Source: Rhynochetos jubatus
Lineage: Eukaryota > Chordata > Aves > Eurypygiformes > Rhynochetidae
Reading direction: 5' to 3'
NCBI GenBank assembly: GCA_027574665.1
Contig: CM050656.1
Span: forward strand, 2,665,001-2,729,000
Length of the DNA: 64,000 nucleotides
Shown here in pieces: positions 22,683-34,200 of this stretch. Within the stretch, counting starts at the first letter, position 1, and every line of letters begins with the position of its first letter. Below the pieces are notes generated by a model, which did not search any database, was not told the origin of the DNA, and saw nothing but the letters and a program-made list of their open reading frames with translations. The translations under genes and the position numbers were made by a program.

Positions 22683-25600
22683 TTGTTGGGAAAGGAGTAG
22701 TGGAAAAACCCGCTTTTATTTTCCTCTGCTTTTTTCCAACTTAACTTTTTATATCTTTCTTACAAACGAAAGCCGTGAAAATCCACTCCTAGATCAAGGT
22801 TACTTTAAAAACCGCCTGAGCAGGATTATTTTAAAGACATCGGCCTGAAGTCATTAGACAAGCTGTGCTCCCTAACGAACCACGGCGCAGTTTCCTCGCT
22901 GAAGGTACCTGCTCCTCCCCCCAGAGCCCTACCCAGCTAACTCACACCAGGAAAGACACGCACCAACTGCAGAGACACCTGCCAAGAGACTTTCAGTTGT
23001 ATGAAAATCAGTTCATCTTACAGCATGTAAAGCAGGAGCGGTCCGTGATTAAAGCACCAGACGGGCAGCCACGAGATCCAGCTCAGCCTCAGGTTACGTG
23101 ACCTTCAGCAAATTCTTTAGTCTGAAAGAGAGATAAAGCCGAGGACGGTGGTGGGAGATGCTCTGAAGGGCTCCCTGGTTCTCAGTTCAAAGCCACTGAA
23201 AGGCTGCAAAGTCTTTCACAAGCTTCTTGGTTACATGAATTTATGCAAGTACCTACTTTAAGAAGGGGGTGAACACGGGATTTGCATTCTGAGATGCTCC
23301 AACAACATACATGTAACACAGCAAATACAGAAATTACGAGGACTCCCACGCTGCCCCTTGCTAGCTGACGGAATAAACAAGAAAAAGCCTAATTTCCGTG
23401 GAGGAAGCCCACTCAAACAGCACTTCTGCCCCCTAATATTCAACAGACAGGCAGTTAAAACGGAGGTGAATGAGTGTCAGCAACCACCGCTGCTAAGGCC
23501 GTGGAGAGCGGGCAGCAGCCAGCGCTGCACCAAGCCGCAGGCGCGGAGCCGTCCCCGTGGCCTCTCCTCCGTACAGCCACCGACCAGTTTCTATTTGTTC
23601 TCCATCAGAATAAAATCAAACTGCTGGGGTTTGGGACTTGCCATGCTGCTTTATATTTTGCACAAAAGGGAGGAACAAGCATGTGCTGGAAACTCACCTA
23701 CATAGGCAGTCGCGCTGTCTGTCTGGTCGGTTGTGATTTTATCGGTGTAATGATCCTGAAACAGAGCGAAATAAAAATTGTAAGTGCTTCATAGTGCAAG
23801 AAAGCCAAAGGTAAGAGGGGTTAGCACCTGTGGTTTAATTCCAGTCAGAAAGAATTTGTATTTCAAAAGTATTTTGAAATTGGTCTCATTGGAAAAAACC
23901 TACCTCAAACCTTTCCTAGGGTCAGCTCCCCTATTTCCCTTCCCGAGGCCATGGCTACGGGCGGCCAGCTCCCTCTGGCCACCTCCTAAACGTCAGCGAG
24001 GTCAAGTTTTCACAGCCTTTTTGCCTCCTCACTGCCATTCCGGCCCTTCCCGCAGCCCATGCTCCCGAGGCAGAGGTCCCACCCAGATGAGGTTTAGCGA
24101 CTGGCTGTGCTGGGTTCAGCCAGGAACTGAACCCAGTTGTGAGAGCGGCTTCGTGGTATTTTATAGCCGGAGTTCAACCACGACACTGGCTTTAAAACGA
24201 GTTGAACTGCCCGGGGTAAAACCCCGAGCAGGTCTGCGCCAAGTGCCAGCGTCGCCACCACTGAGCACGTGCACTGCTCTGCCTCCTGTAGACTTGGGTG
24301 AGCTGTAAGCCACCATCGATATATTCTAGTAGCTGTGATTAAACCACAGGAGAAACAACCCTGAGAGCCCACGCTTCCTACGAAGGACCGTATACACCCA
24401 GAAAAAACCCTTGGAACTGGATCAGTCCTAAAGAGTGCGAATTCCCATGCCAGACACTGCTCACTGCTGCGAGACTGGCAAACCCGCAGCACGCTGTATT
24501 TAACACCCTTCGCAAACTTTCACTGCGTTGAACGCTGATTGTAAACCGTACAACAGTGGCAATTCAGTGAGGGCAGCAATTTCCTAAGCGTTCTGGTGAA
24601 TGGCGGTGGAATTGGGCGTCTGATAGGTACAACCCAGCGCGGCCAAGGGCAGGCACAGTCAGTGTCGTGCACACCCGGGTGTGCAAATACACGTCAGGTA
24701 CCCAAATCAGCAGCCAAGCGTCTAACACCGACCGGCAATTGCTATGTTAACCCTTCCTGTAACTTGTAGCGCGTGTTTATATGCTTTTGTATCCCTGTAG
24801 AGACACCCACTGTCAAACAGGGTGCACAACACTGATTACAGGCGCCGGGCAGGGGCGCAGGTAACTCATTAACCAGGACACGGCAGGATCCGGGATCACC
24901 ACTGACACTCTTTGGAAGAAAAGCCACCGTCCGCTGCCAAACGGCCGTCGGAGAGCTGGCGCAGAGCCCTGGCACCGCTCACTAACCGGCCGAATAACGC
25001 AATTAGCTACGAGATTGACCAGCCCTGGTATGCATGACATGGAGAGCCAATTCCCTGGATACTAAACCCAGGGGCACAAGGGAGGCTCAGCACAGACCCA
25101 TCGGCGTGGAGTGACCACAAAGAGCTTTGGCAGAGGGGCTGAGCACGCAGCCCCCAGCCTTCGGGGTCGGAGGAGCCAAAGCAATGCAGTTCCCCCATTC
25201 CAAGGGAACAAAGGGAAAAACAGCCCAGCAAGTTCCCAAGGGATGGTCCCTAACCAGGCAGAGAGGTGCTGGCAGCACGGGCAGCATCTTTATAAATCAC
25301 AGTCCCCTTCCCGCGCTGGAAACGGCATCCAAGTGTTAATAACTGCTGTTAAAATCATTGTCTGGGGTAGGAAAATAAACTGCATTCACAAAGAGCCCTG
25401 TCACAGCTTGTCCTTGCTGTCCCAGTGCTTTTCACACGCAGCAAGGAAACAAAAATAACGCCAGGCGTAAGCGTCCTTCACACACACGTGACAGCCCTGC
25501 TGCGGAAAATACGAGTTTTAATGGAAAAGCTGCTGCTTTGCAAGTTGTCACACCCCCTGCGAAGGAAAGCTACGGCAATTTTTACTCTATTGCCTTCTGC

Positions 25601-28600
25601 TTCCTGATGGAGATCAAAACACGGAGTCCAAACAACCTTTAAATGCATCTAATAAATTAACGTGGCTCATAGGGGCCGATTTCTACCCTAGAGCCATAAA
25701 GACTCGATATTCCTGCCTAATCAAAGCTCCTATCAAATTAGTCATAAAACCCCACAAACCCAACATTACTGGCATAGTTTGAGGCTGGCGTAACGCCCCC
25801 CTCCCCTCTCTCCGAAACCCTCCTTAAGCCGTGCTGCATAGCTGGAGCGTGAGCGTTCAGAGGTCAGGCCATCCTCGGGAAGGAATAAATCAGGGAAGGG
25901 CACGTGGGAGACGAGGAGGTACTGCTGCCAAACGGGTCCCAGACCCTCCGGCCAAGGGCAGCAGCCCGAGCCCGGCTCCTGCAGTGCCACGAGCCCGGGA
26001 GCCAGCTCCAGCTGGAGCATCCCTGCTTTGCAGGACAAATCCCCTTGAGTTTTACTGTAACATAAACCAGATTTGGCTGGGAAGATGATGGTCCGTCTCC
26101 CAAACCTGTCAGCGACACTGCTCATCCCAGCTCGGACCAAAAGGCCTGACTCTTTTTTTCTTTTGGCTTGAATCTCAAAAGCACATTTTCAGCTGTATTT
26201 TGGGATCTGCTCAAACTTATTCACAGCAACGACTGAGAAAACAGTATTATACTTAGAACAGCACCGATTTTCCCAATTTGAGGGCAGCGACCCCGGTGGG
26301 TTTACACACCCCCCAGACGGGAGAACATCACACCCATCGCACTGTGTAAGATGATGCTGGAAAACAATCCTTGGCCGAAGGATTATGGCTTTTCATTAAC
26401 GCCAATAACGAGCTCTTTCCATTTAATCTCTCACGTCTGAGGCTTTTTGTTGCGCTCGCTTAACTTCTCCCTCCGCGGCCCAGACCCTCGTCCCGGTGAA
26501 AACGCTTTGGGAATTATTTTGATCCAGCAACAAAAGCCTCCTGGGCTTCTGCAGAGCTGCTACACGGCTGCAAATCCGTATTTCGTGTTGGTTTAACGTT
26601 CACCTGGAGCACTCCCTACAACAGCAGGGCTTTCCAGAGGGTGACTTCTTGCTGGCTGTGTGGTGTCCATCCCGCTCTTCCGCTGTCCTTACCAAGGGAG
26701 GGGAAGCTCGTCAGTGGAAGATTTTGAAAGCACATGGAAAGCTGCGTCATACTCCGGCACAGGATCCTTCACAAGAACTTTGTTTTTCTAACACGAGCTA
26801 GAACAAACCACCCTGGGACAGAGTTTTTTGCACTTCACGGTGATATGGCAGCGCAGAAAAAACCAGCGTAAACGCCTTCGGAATCTGCTGGATTTTAGTT
26901 TTAAAAACAGAAAGGAAATTTTCTTCTGGAAATACCCAGGCTGTGCACCGAGATGATGAATGACATGGAAAAGAACCATGTTTTTTCCTTTTATTAACGG
27001 AGAAGGTACACACAGACACTTCAAGTACCTTGGAACTGCAGACTGCACCAGTTGTTGAGAAAATTGAAGCCCAAAGACCTAACAACAGAGGACAGAAATC
27101 TAAACATATCCAATTAGGGACAGACGGCTCAGGAAAGGCCTTTCTGGAGACTGACTTCCTACGTTACAATCAATTTTAAATTAAAACTTACATTTATAAA
27201 CAACCAAATCCCTGTTTCTGCCGAATAAGCCCTCCTCGTCCTGAGTCCCCTTTGCAGAGCTCCCCAACCCCTCCCTGGCCACGGCGGTTCCTGCTCTGCA
27301 AGCCAGACCCGCAGCACCAGCTTTCATAGCCACGACAGTTTTCCCAGCTTCTCAGCCCATATTTTCCCTTTCTAATGAAATTCACTGGCCCCTCATGGCA
27401 ACATCCCACACCTTCCCTGGCACAGAGTGCCTGGCACAGCCGAAGGAGGCTGCGAGGACAGCGCTGGATCCCACGGCATCATCGTGACACTTACTCTGGC
27501 TATCATCTGCTTCAGGCTGGGCTGTCTACACAGGAAGCAGAGGACCCCAGGCTGATGCATGAGTCCCGGGCAACCCACAGGGGCCAACACCGGGGACCAC
27601 GCCTCGTGTCGGGGCTCAGGACCCACGCCATCCCAGAGCGCCCATCCCGCTGCCGTTAGCTGCTGCGATACAAACAGCCCTTACAGCACTGCTTTTTTTT
27701 TTCCCCCTCTAACTCCATCACATGCCAAGACGCTGATACGGACACAGGAAGCTGAATATAAACACGTTGCCTGCTTTACCAGATATTCAAAGGAACGCAA
27801 CTAAAAATACACAGTCAGTAGAGTCCCTGAACATCTCAAAGCGATGGACAGCCCGCGCTGCCCGGGGCCCCCAGGAACCAAAGAGCTTGCCGACGCGGGG
27901 TACGCCGTACCCCCGGTCTCGGCTGTAAGGACTGTCTCCACCCCAGGCTCGAAGGGGGCTGAGCTGCTCCGCAGCAACCAGCACTACGGTCCATGGGAAT
28001 GCCGGATCCCCCCAAGCTGCGTGGCTCCCCAGGGGATGGACTTACCCCCACCGTGCTCCCACCTCTCCCTGGGTACCCCCAGCCTTCCCGCTTCTACCTA
28101 CCTCCGGAAAACCCCACGGAGAATCCCACCGAGACTCAGTCACTGTGAGGACTTTTGTCACTACCTCTGCTCTTTCGGCTACTTCTCATTAGTCCTTACA
28201 AAACACAGAGTGAGGACTTTTTACTCACAGCATTAACATTTCCTCTTCCCCCTCCCTTCCAGGCTCTTCCCTAGGCCACAGCTGAGAGCAGGAAAGATGT
28301 GACTTCAGAGGAGGCCACAGGATGAACGTCCAGGTTGAGAAAACAGGGGCTAGTTGTGTAACATCGCAAAATTCAGAAAATAGCTGCACGATTCCAGCAG
28401 TGATTAACATGGAGCAAATCCCGAGAGTCATCAAACATCTGCAGCTTCAATTTCCCAAGAAACAGCAACTCCACGACCACTTGCAAGATCTGGGGAACTT
28501 GCTTTCCGCTTCCATTAAATCTAATGGATGTTTCGCTACAGATTCCTACCTCTGCACAAGGGCACTTCTGCGCTAGAGCACGAGACCCGCGAGCCCGACC

Positions 28601-30784
28601 CGTTCCTACGGTTTTTGTAAGTGCTGAGGAGTCTGCAGCCATACAATCCTCCCAGGAACACTGCTCCGCAGCTTGGCCAAGGTTGCGGTGGTGTTTCCCA
28701 TCCATACAGTCACTTCCCTCCGTCCCCATGAAGCAGCTCCTGGTAATCCCTGCTCTGGCACAGGGGAGAAAGTGGAAGGGCTGAGGATTTATGGGGCTGT
28801 ACCACGAACTTCTGGAGCAATCTGAGTTTGCTAAGCAGAGGACGAGGGTTTGGGAAGCTGTGCCTGGGAAGGAAGCACGATCCCACCCCACAGAGCTGTC
28901 ACATTGAGCATCTTCCACAACAGACTCAACACTCCGGCAACGCTTAAAGGGGTTGTGGAGCCATCACCCTGCATCCCAGAGAACTTCCCGTGTATCTGGC
29001 TCAAACACACAGAGCCTTTTGAGGAACAGAGAGTAAGAAATTAAGACCTTTCGGCTTTCATTAGAAAAAGTGATTATATAGCCAGAGAGACGTGTTTGAA
29101 ACAAGTATCTGAAGCCTACAGCACAACTCGCTACCTGCACTGCAGTGCCACGCCAGCCAGGGATCAGAGATGCTGGCAGCGGTTCTGACTGCTGCTTGGG
29201 AGCCCTCCAGCTCCTCCAAATAGCGGGAGAGCTTCGTTTTCACACGAGGGGCCCCGTCAGCTGGGCGATGACCAACGCGAGCTTGACCGCCGCACCAGAC
29301 CCCATCCATTGTTCTCCCCTAGAGCTTATTTGCCGCTTTAGTGCCGGATTAAAGATAGCCTCACTGACCGCAATACGTTCAACGCGAGGATGAAGTACGG
29401 GATTGAGGAGTCATTAACCGCACACTAATCCCTCAATCTCATTTAGCGGTACTGGAGTAGCATAAAACGCTGCTTCTGTCCAGTACCCGCTATTTACTCA
29501 CAGAATTTTGTTTCTAAACCGCTTTACAACCAAGATAAATGCAAACAAGTAACTCGTCACTGATGCTATTAGCTCTAAATCAATAGAAATGCCAGCTAAC
29601 AGCCTGACAAATTACTGTGAGTTCAATTTCACATGCCATACTAATCAAATCGTTTCCTGATTGTCAGAACTAACGAGGCCCAGCTTCCTACATGTTCAGC
29701 CTGGCTTCCCAAGCCCTCCCTTGCCTTGCAAGAGCCTCAACGTCTGTCCCCGTTGTGTTTGCCACGACAAACCCCCCCGCCACCATCAACGTGGGTCCTG
29801 CTGCCCTTCCTCCACAGGTGACAAGACCCCAGTGTCCACCCGCTGTGGGGTCAATGCCAGCGAGGGGGGGAAGGAGATGGGTGGGCTGAGACGAGCATCA
29901 GCCCAGCGTGGGTCCTTCTTCCCACCAGCACCAGGCTGAAAACACAATATACACTCAGGATACCGCTTTTTTCCCCCCAAAAAAGTAAAGAAGTTAAGCT
30001 TAGAATAGAGTATTACAACTTAAAAACTACTAAAGTAAACTTCTTACTGCAACAGGGCGTGTAATCTCCTCGGTATCAACGCGAAACCTCCTTGAATAAT
30101 GACGCTTACCACTAATTAAACTCCTTCCCACACTAATCCCACAGCTCCTCGCACATGGGAAACTTCCTCCGACAAGCAGAACGCCCTGAGCCCAGCGCGA
30201 ACGAGGAAAACCCAGCGCCGGACGGGTGGGAACACCAAAACGGATCCAATTGAAACCATTTATCTAAAACCTGGCAATTGTCCCTCAAAACTTGGTGCGT
30301 TTATCACTGCCATGTAGACGGTCTGGATGGATGGAGGCGGGTGATGGGAGGGCTGGGTGCTGCTGCACAGACCCCAGCTCCAAGCGAAAGGCCTGTTTTA
30401 TTAGTATTTTTTACGTAATTGAGCAGATTTCATCCCTTTCTGGGGCCGCACGCAACTTGTTGAACCGCATCAAAGCGGCTCCGTGCTGAGCGCTGAGTCT
30501 CGCCGGGACTGCTCCCCTCGGGAGAGCTGAGGGAGGATCCGGGGACAAACCAACTCATAAAAAAAGCCCTAAACCAACCTAAAAACCGCCCGGGGACCGC
30601 ACGGGCCCAGCCCGCCCCGCCGGGCCCAGCCCCGCCCGCGGCCCACCCAGGGAACCCGGCCGGCGACGGGGCCGTGCTGGCGCCTTCCGCTGCCCCACCG
30701 AGCCCCGTGTAGCTCACCCCCGCCGGCGGAGCCCCTGGCCCGGTGCCCCTTCCCCACCCAGACCCGGCCCGGCCCGGCACTCAC

Positions 30785-30860
30785 CGCCCACAGCTCCCGT
30801 CCTCCGCCCGCAGCCCGTCTCCACGGGCGACCGGAGCGGGCGGGCTGGCCCCGCCCACCG
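30785..30860 (-). other. GNG12: Proposed GNG12 non-coding first exon
   Basis: A strong donor GCG|GTGAGTG on the minus strand at 30784/30785 inside the CpG island. The upstream boundary (transcription start) is not determined and 30860 is a guess. Transcript data are needed to prove the splice to 10903. Confidence 0.45.
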
Positions 30861-30869
30861 CCAGCGCTC

Positions 30870-30942
30870 GCCCCGCCCACCTCCCCGCCCGGTCCCGCCC
30901 CGCCCCCGGCGGGGCGGGACCGGGCGGGGAGGTGGGCGGGGC
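30870..30942. repeat. Perfect inverted repeat, 35-bp arms, 3-base spacer
   Basis: Arms 30870-30904 and 30908-30942 pair base for base, with a CCC spacer at 30905-30907. Each arm carries three or more CCGCCC/GGGCGG boxes, so the element duplicates an Sp1-type cluster in mirrored form. It can form a cruciform or, in RNA, a very stable hairpin. Confidence 0.93.
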
Positions 30943-31090
30943 CTGACTGAGAGTGGGCGGAGCCCTGCGCTTCCTTTATTCAGCCTTACCGCCCCCCCCC
31001 GCTTTCCCAACTCATAGAATACCCATTTTCCCGCTAGTAAAAGCTGTATTTCCTCTGTTTTTTAAAGGTTTAATGACATTTTGGGGCGGT

Positions 31091-31110
31091 GTGACGTCAC
31101 GGTGACATCA
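31091..31110. promoter_or_regulatory. GNG12: CRE palindrome plus CRE-like half
   Basis: GTGACGTCAC at 31091-31100 contains the full TGACGTCA cAMP-response element. TGACATCA follows at 31103-31110. It lies about 150 bp upstream of the GNG12 CpG island on the minus-strand gene. CREB/ATF binding is inferred. Confidence 0.55.
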
Positions 31111-32869
31111 GCACAGTACATTCCATCAGGGAATTTATACAGCCGGGAGTCCGGCGGCAGCTTGTCGGGTGCTTCCCGAACTGGAGGGTCGTAGCATCCC
31201 CCCACCACGAGGCTCGGGAACTGGTACAGCAAGCGTGAACACTTTTAAGCAAGATATTCTTGATATTTTAATTTTTTTAACTCTGATTTTTAATTCCTGA
31301 GCCCGAGCGTGCGCAGCCGGAGGGAGCAGAACACGAGGGACCAGGGGGGAGTGCCGATTCCCAAACCCCACCATCCACCCATCCCCACTGAGACATGCAA
31401 GGCGACTGACGCGCAAACCCTCTTCCAGATCCACGGGAGGTTGTGCAACCAAACCTGGTCTCTCCTGCTCTGAAAGCCGGGTTCGGACCCGCCAACGCTG
31501 TTTCCAAAGGGATAGCGACAGGAACAGCGTGTCCCCAGGGACTGGAGCAGATCCGGAACGCAGGGTGTGATGGCAGAGCATCCCGGGCGTTGGACTGGCT
31601 GGAGCATCCTGCCGCCCCCGTGCCCGCGGGGTTTGCCGGAGAGGAACAGACCTGGCACCTGCAAAGACTTGCCTGCTGCCCCAACGGGCCGACGTGCCTC
31701 TGCTTGCGGGGCTGGGAGCTTCCGGAACACATCCAGAGGCAGAGGAGGGTGTGGATTCACACTTCAACACAGGTTGGAGCCTGGGAGCCCGCAGAGCGCT
31801 CGTTACATCAGATTGTTTGGTCTCGGTTTGGTTTTATACCGGACTCATTCCTGCTAAACTCCAGGAGGACACGTGAAAATCGGGAGGTTGATGTTTCTCC
31901 CACGACTCCTTGGCGATGGGCAGCGATGCTGGGTTTGCACGCCAGGCTTCCCGCCTCCGAAGGGAGGCACGAGGGAGAAGGCAGCCCCGCACCCAACTTC
32001 TGCCGCTGGCTCTCACCCCACGTTCCCTGCGAGGGGCTGGGCACCGAGACTGGGAAAAAGGAGATGGGACGAAGGGGATGGAGCTCTGCGGATGAAAACG
32101 CCGGAGATGTAGTGGGGAGAGACGGGGAAGCTGCTGTGCTCGTCCCCAGTCAACACCAACTTCGTGCCGAGCGTGTCCCCACGCAGCATCCCTGTCTGCA
32201 CCTCTGCACGCAGCAGGCCTGAAAGCATCAGGAAAATCCCTCCATGCCCTTTTCCACAGCCAAGTTTTGTCTGACACCAACACAGCCCGGTTGCTGCTCT
32301 TCTTGGCACAGCCAGGTCCGCATGGACAATGCCAGCCCGGGTTTGTGGGAAGGAGAGGAGACGGCATCGCCGCCCTGCTCGTCTCCTGCACGCTGCGCAT
32401 CTCCTGCAGTACAGCCGGCAACCCGTCCGTGCTGTGAAGTCAGTGCTGGATGCACAGGACACTGTCACACGTTACTTCCCCAGAGCAAAAAACCCCCAAA
32501 CCCTTAGGAAACCCGTCAAAAGAGAACAAATTCCTAATTAAGAAAAGAGAGATCCGCTTTCCCCCGAGGGTGGCCACCAGCCAGCCAGGCCCTGAAAGCG
32601 ATGCCCTCTCGTGGGCTAAGAGGCAGCTACCCAACTAATTCAGTTCTAATCATGAGCTTAATTAACCAGCGTTAATTAACTACCTGCTGTCTTTCCTCCC
32701 TGGGCAAGCAGCTGCAGCAGTGTGGGGCCATCACCTGACCCCAGCAGGAGGTTTGCTGGGCTCTCCCCACAGCCAGTTTGCTCCCCAGGGTTTGCATGCA
32801 GCCCTGGGTGCCGTGGGCAAGCGAGGGACCTGCTGGACACTGGACTTGGGGGGGTGACATGTGTACAGG

Positions 32870-33130
32870 AGCACAGGCCGAGTGCACTGGAGCATGCACT
32901 GGGCATGGCTGAGTGCACTTGGGCATGTACTGGGCACACTGGGTGGGCACGTTGGGTTTACTGGAGCATGCACTGGGCATGTTGAGTGCACTTGGGCATG
33001 TACTGGGCACACTGGGAGAGCATGTTGGGTGCACAGGAGCATGCAGTGGGCCTGCTGGTGTGTGCAATAAGCACAGTGGAGCACACACTGGGACTGTTGA
33101 ATGCACTGGGTGCACTGGGAGCTGAGGTGT
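32870..33130. repeat. Tandem repeat, about 73-74 bp period, about 3 units
   Basis: GGAGCATGCA(C/G)TGGGC recurs at 32889, 32963 and 33036. Inside each unit, shorter GCACTGGG/GCATGTACTGGG motifs repeat, so there is a nested shorter period. Units are diverged. Confidence 0.85.
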
Positions 33131-33183
33131 GCAGTGCCCAGGGGTTTGGGCAGGGACTGGGCGCTGCATGTGTGACCACTGCC

Positions 33184-33294
33184 AGGGTCCTCCAGCACGG
33201 GGGACACTCACGAATGCCCCAGGGTCCTCCAGCACGGGGGACACTCACGAATGCCCCAGGGTCCTCCAGCATGGGGGACACTCACGAATGGCCC
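33184..33294. repeat. 37-bp tandem repeat, 3 units
   Basis: Units start at 33184, 33221 and 33258 with AGGGTCCTCCAGCA(C/T)GGGGG and differ at only two or three bases. It begins 50 bp after the 73-bp array and is much less diverged. Confidence 0.95.
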
Positions 33295-34059
33295 AGGGCT
33301 GAGCCCAGGCAAGAAGACCCCTGGCTGGGCTGCTGGGAGGACAAGGGTGGAGGGGTTTGCTGGTGCAGCAAGGTTTGGCAGTGTGGGACCTGCCTTGGTC
33401 TCCTCGGATAAACCCCATCACGCTCAGCTTGAGTGCTGTGCAGGCAGAACGGGGCCCTGGGGAGCTCTGCAGCCCGCGCTGGTGCAGGTTGCCCTCCAGC
33501 ACGCACTGCCCCACGGCTTGGGATTGCACCTCCGGGGCTCATCCCACAAATGCTCCTTCTGCTTTATATCCCTGCTTCCCTGGAAAATAAATGCTGCTGC
33601 AGAAACATTATGGGAAAGGTGGACGGTTCAAGGCAGTTTTGGTCATGGCATCATGACCGTTTGCAGCCAGCGGCTGGTGGTCCGGCTCCAGCAGTGGCGG
33701 GATGGTGGGGGCTCTGCTGCTCCTCCTGCCACATTCTCACAAATCGGTTATGAGCCAGTCTGGCACAGGGGCCCAACATCCTCCTACAGCTCTGGGAGTC
33801 GGGGGGGAAGGAGTATGGTGGCTGCTGTGCGCATGGGAGCTCGCCCCGTCGTCCCTTACCCGCCTGCCCCACAGCAGCATTGCCCTCGCGTCACCCACCC
33901 TCCCCTCCCAGGCACAATGGGATTTGTTGTTCCCACCATTATTCTGATGACTAATAAGCTTCATTTCTTCTTCTCCATTTCCTCTCAAAAAGCTCATTTT
34001 TACATGCCGCTCACAACCATTTTTGCAACGGCCAAACAAGTAGTGACCATACGTTGGAC

Positions 34060-34200
34060 CAATCACAGAATCGCAGAATGGTTTGGGTTGGAAGTGACCT
34101 TAAAGATAGCCTAGTTCCAAATCTTTTAGGTTGGAAAAGACATTTAAGATCATCAAGTCCAACCATTAACACAGCACTGCCAAGGATTTGCCAAGCTAGC
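34060..34200 (-). mobile_element. Composite of two CR1 3' ends
   Basis: A first CR1 terminus (CACAGAATCGCAGAATGG, GGTTGGAAGTGACC) is followed after about 40 bp by a second, different terminus (TTTTAGGTTGGAAAAGACAT, AAGTCCAACCATTAACACAG). Both are in the same orientation. Two subfamilies in tandem, or one insertion into the end of another. Confidence 0.8.

Larger units (their letters stand above)
10904..30784 (-). other. GNG12: GNG12 5'-UTR intron (about 20 kb), inferred
   Basis: Between the acceptor at 10904 and the proposed non-coding exon at 30785. Contents seen: five CR1 fragments (13868, 15195, 17073, 19699, 22415), an A-rich tract at 17686-17737, and otherwise unique sequence. Repeat-free A/T-rich blocks with many homeodomain-like TAAT cores occur near 24540-24640, 25620-25760 and 29340-29670. 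No further exon is recognised. Short open frames here have no family resemblance. Confidence 0.55.
30600..30960 (-). promoter_or_regulatory. GNG12: CpG island, proposed GNG12 promoter
   Basis: Very GC- and CpG-rich with many GGGCGG/CCGCCC Sp1-type boxes and no TATA box. It lies upstream of the GNG12 coding exons on the correct strand and contains a minus-strand splice donor (GCG|GTGAGT at 30785). It also contains a perfect 35-bp inverted repeat (30870-30942). Assignment to GNG12 is by position and donor orientation only. Confidence 0.65.

Noticed and set aside
33184-33294. CRISPR-like array of 37-bp repeats
   Set aside because: The units are contiguous with no spacers and the genome is vertebrate; it is a plain tandem repeat.
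33251-34114. 287-codon open frame
   Set aside because: It begins in the 37-bp tandem repeat and ends in CR1 sequence, and has no family resemblance.
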